The translations under genes were made by a program, and so were the position numbers. The notes beneath the pieces were generated by a model. It saw nothing but the letters and a program-made list of their open reading frames with translations. It ran no database searches and had not been told where the DNA came from. A stretch of DNA of 64,000 nt, from the NCBI RefSeq assembly GCF_019903425.1, contig NZ_JACHUZ010000013.1:1148285-1212284 (forward strand), in the 5' to 3' direction. Position 1 is the first letter of the stretch. Every line of letters starts with the position of its first letter. This document shows, piece by piece, positions 63,223 to 64,000 of the stretch. This DNA comes from Vreelandella halophila. GTDB lineage: Bacteria; Pseudomonadota; Gammaproteobacteria; Pseudomonadales; Oleiphilaceae.

Positions 63223-64000
63223 TCCGATGGCTCCTTGTGGAGATTGTTGTTGTGGCGCTCGGCGCCGGTCTGGTAATGGCTGATCAGGATGCCCGCGAAC
63301 ACCGCGACGGCACCCGCGATCTGCGCCGTGGTCAGTGCCTGGTCGAGCACCAGGTAACCAAGCAGCATGGCGGAGAGGGGGCTGAAGAACAGGAAGGCGG
63401 TAATCAGTACCGGCTCGAGGTGGCGCAGGGCCCGATACCACAGGAAATAGGGCAGCAGCGTGCCGATCACGGCCAGGTAGAGGTAGCCGCCGAGGTGGCC
63501 GGTTTCCAGACGCTGGAAGGGCAGCTCGAAGGCCAGGGCGAAGGGCAGCAGGATGAGCCCGCCCAGCAGCAGCTGCCAGCCGGTGAAAGCCAGCGTGGGG
63601 ATGGCCAGCTGCCAGCGCTTGACCAGCAGGATGCCCAGCGCCATCGAGAAGGCCGCCAGGAGGGCGGCGGCGATGCCGACCGTGTCCCAGGCAAGGCGGC
63701 TGGGGGCGATCAGGATCATGGCCACGCCACTCAGGCCAACGAATACGCCAATGGCGACATGCCGTGGTGTGCGGGTACCGAACAGCAGCCAGCCCATGAT
63801 CATGATCAGCAGCGGCTGCGAGGCCACCAGCAGCGCCGCCAGCCCGCCCGGCAGGCGGTAGGCGGCGACGAACAGCGGCCAGTGCAGCAGCGACATGCAC
63901 AGCAGGCTGACCACCGCCAGCTTGCCCCACTGGCTCCGGTCCGGCCGGTAGCGGGTCATCAGCGTGATGACCAGCCCCACCGGCAGGATCCGCAGCACCG
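63219..64000 (-). CDS. EamA/DMT-family transporter (start off the window)
   Basis: About 260 residues are visible, with at least eight hydrophobic helices and two repeated EamA halves (LLVASQPLLIMIMGWLLFGTRTPRHVAIGVFVGLSGVAMI and AFLFFSPLSAMLLGYLVLDQALTTAQIAGAVAVFAG). The frame is open to the right edge, so the first helix or two may be missing. Four-base overlap (ATGA) with the flavoenzyme gene. Likely exporter of a small metabolite; direction and substrate unknown. Confidence 0.85.
   Translation of the reverse strand, partial: VLRILPVGLVITLMTRYRPDRSQWGKLAVVSLLCMSLLHWPLFVAAYRLPGGLAALLVASQPLLIMIMGWLLFGTRTPRHVAIGVFVGLSGVAMILIAPSRLAWDTVGIAAALLAAFSMALGILLVKRWQLAIPTLAFTGWQLLLGGLILLPFALAFELPFQRLETGHLGGYLYLAVIGTLLPYFLWYRALRHLEPVLITAFLFFSPLSAMLLGYLVLDQALTTAQIAGAVAVFAGILISHYQTGAERHNNNLHKEPSE

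Noticed and set aside
61150-63930. Reading the flavoenzyme as a 926-residue protein
   Set aside because: The extra 236 N-terminal residues are Arg/Pro/Gly-rich and lie in another frame of the EamA gene. The ATG at 63222 has AAGGAG and begins the known fold.

Overview
The window is high-GC DNA (roughly 60-65 % by eye) from what looks like a gammaproteobacterium. Pointers are pseudomonad-type REP palindromes, an MSHA-like pilin, a PEP-CTERM protein, a MukBEF-like Wadjet operon, SapC, and a PrpR-type sigma54 activator. Many exported proteins are rich in Asp/Glu, including a cysteine-free S-layer-like protein, which suggests a halophile. Genus cannot be fixed from the sequence. I see no rRNA, tRNA, CRISPR array or transposase gene.

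Region 1 (1-15.8 kb) is an accessory region. It starts with a partial O-antigen-ligase-like gene, then two PIN-type toxin-antitoxin modules (1100-1723 and 1871-2487). Next come a nitrilase, an amino-acid/polyamine permease and a divergent LuxR regulator, then a pilin, a PEP-CTERM protein and PPK2. A complete type I Wadjet operon follows (jetA-B-C-D, minus strand, 14813-8166). A second, near-identical copy of the Phd/PIN module lies at 15043-15659, beside a decayed SNF2-helicase scrap. Five REP elements occur here and I found none further on; two of them bracket jetABCD.

Region 2 (15.8-43.5 kb) is a cell-surface assembly locus. A strong sigma70-type promoter (17047-17075) drives a coupled run: type I secretion ABC protein, HlyD adaptor, TolC channel, Wzm/Wzt polysaccharide exporter, a sulfotransferase/coiled-coil fusion and a 1200-residue protein with three glycosyltransferase domains. 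Then come a 1197-aa S-layer-like type I secretion substrate with its terminator, SapC, a small two-repeat protein, Gmd and an Rmd-like reductase (probably GDP-D-rhamnose), a lipoprotein/subtilase pair, two GT4 glycosyltransferases and a Pro-Glu-repeat lipoprotein. I infer that the locus makes, exports and attaches an S-layer together with a (possibly sulfated) rhamnose-containing glycan.

Region 3 (43.5-61.1 kb) is a single-direction catabolic operon behind a candidate sigma54 promoter (43649-43664), ending with its probable sigma54 activator. It encodes a class III CoA-transferase, an HMG-CoA-lyase-type lyase, a YCF48-like protein, an RND/MMPL transporter, DUF1302 and DUF1329 proteins, HyuA/HyuB, an isochorismatase-fold amidase, a small lipoprotein and LeuC/LeuD. 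Together the enzymes could open a cyclic imide, de-amidate it to a citraconate-type diacid, hydrate that to a citramalate-type acid, form the CoA ester and cleave it to acetyl-CoA plus a 2-oxoacid. This pathway is inference.

Region 4 (61.1-64 kb, minus strand) holds an old-yellow-enzyme/2,4-dienoyl-CoA-reductase-type flavoprotein coupled to a partial EamA-family transporter.
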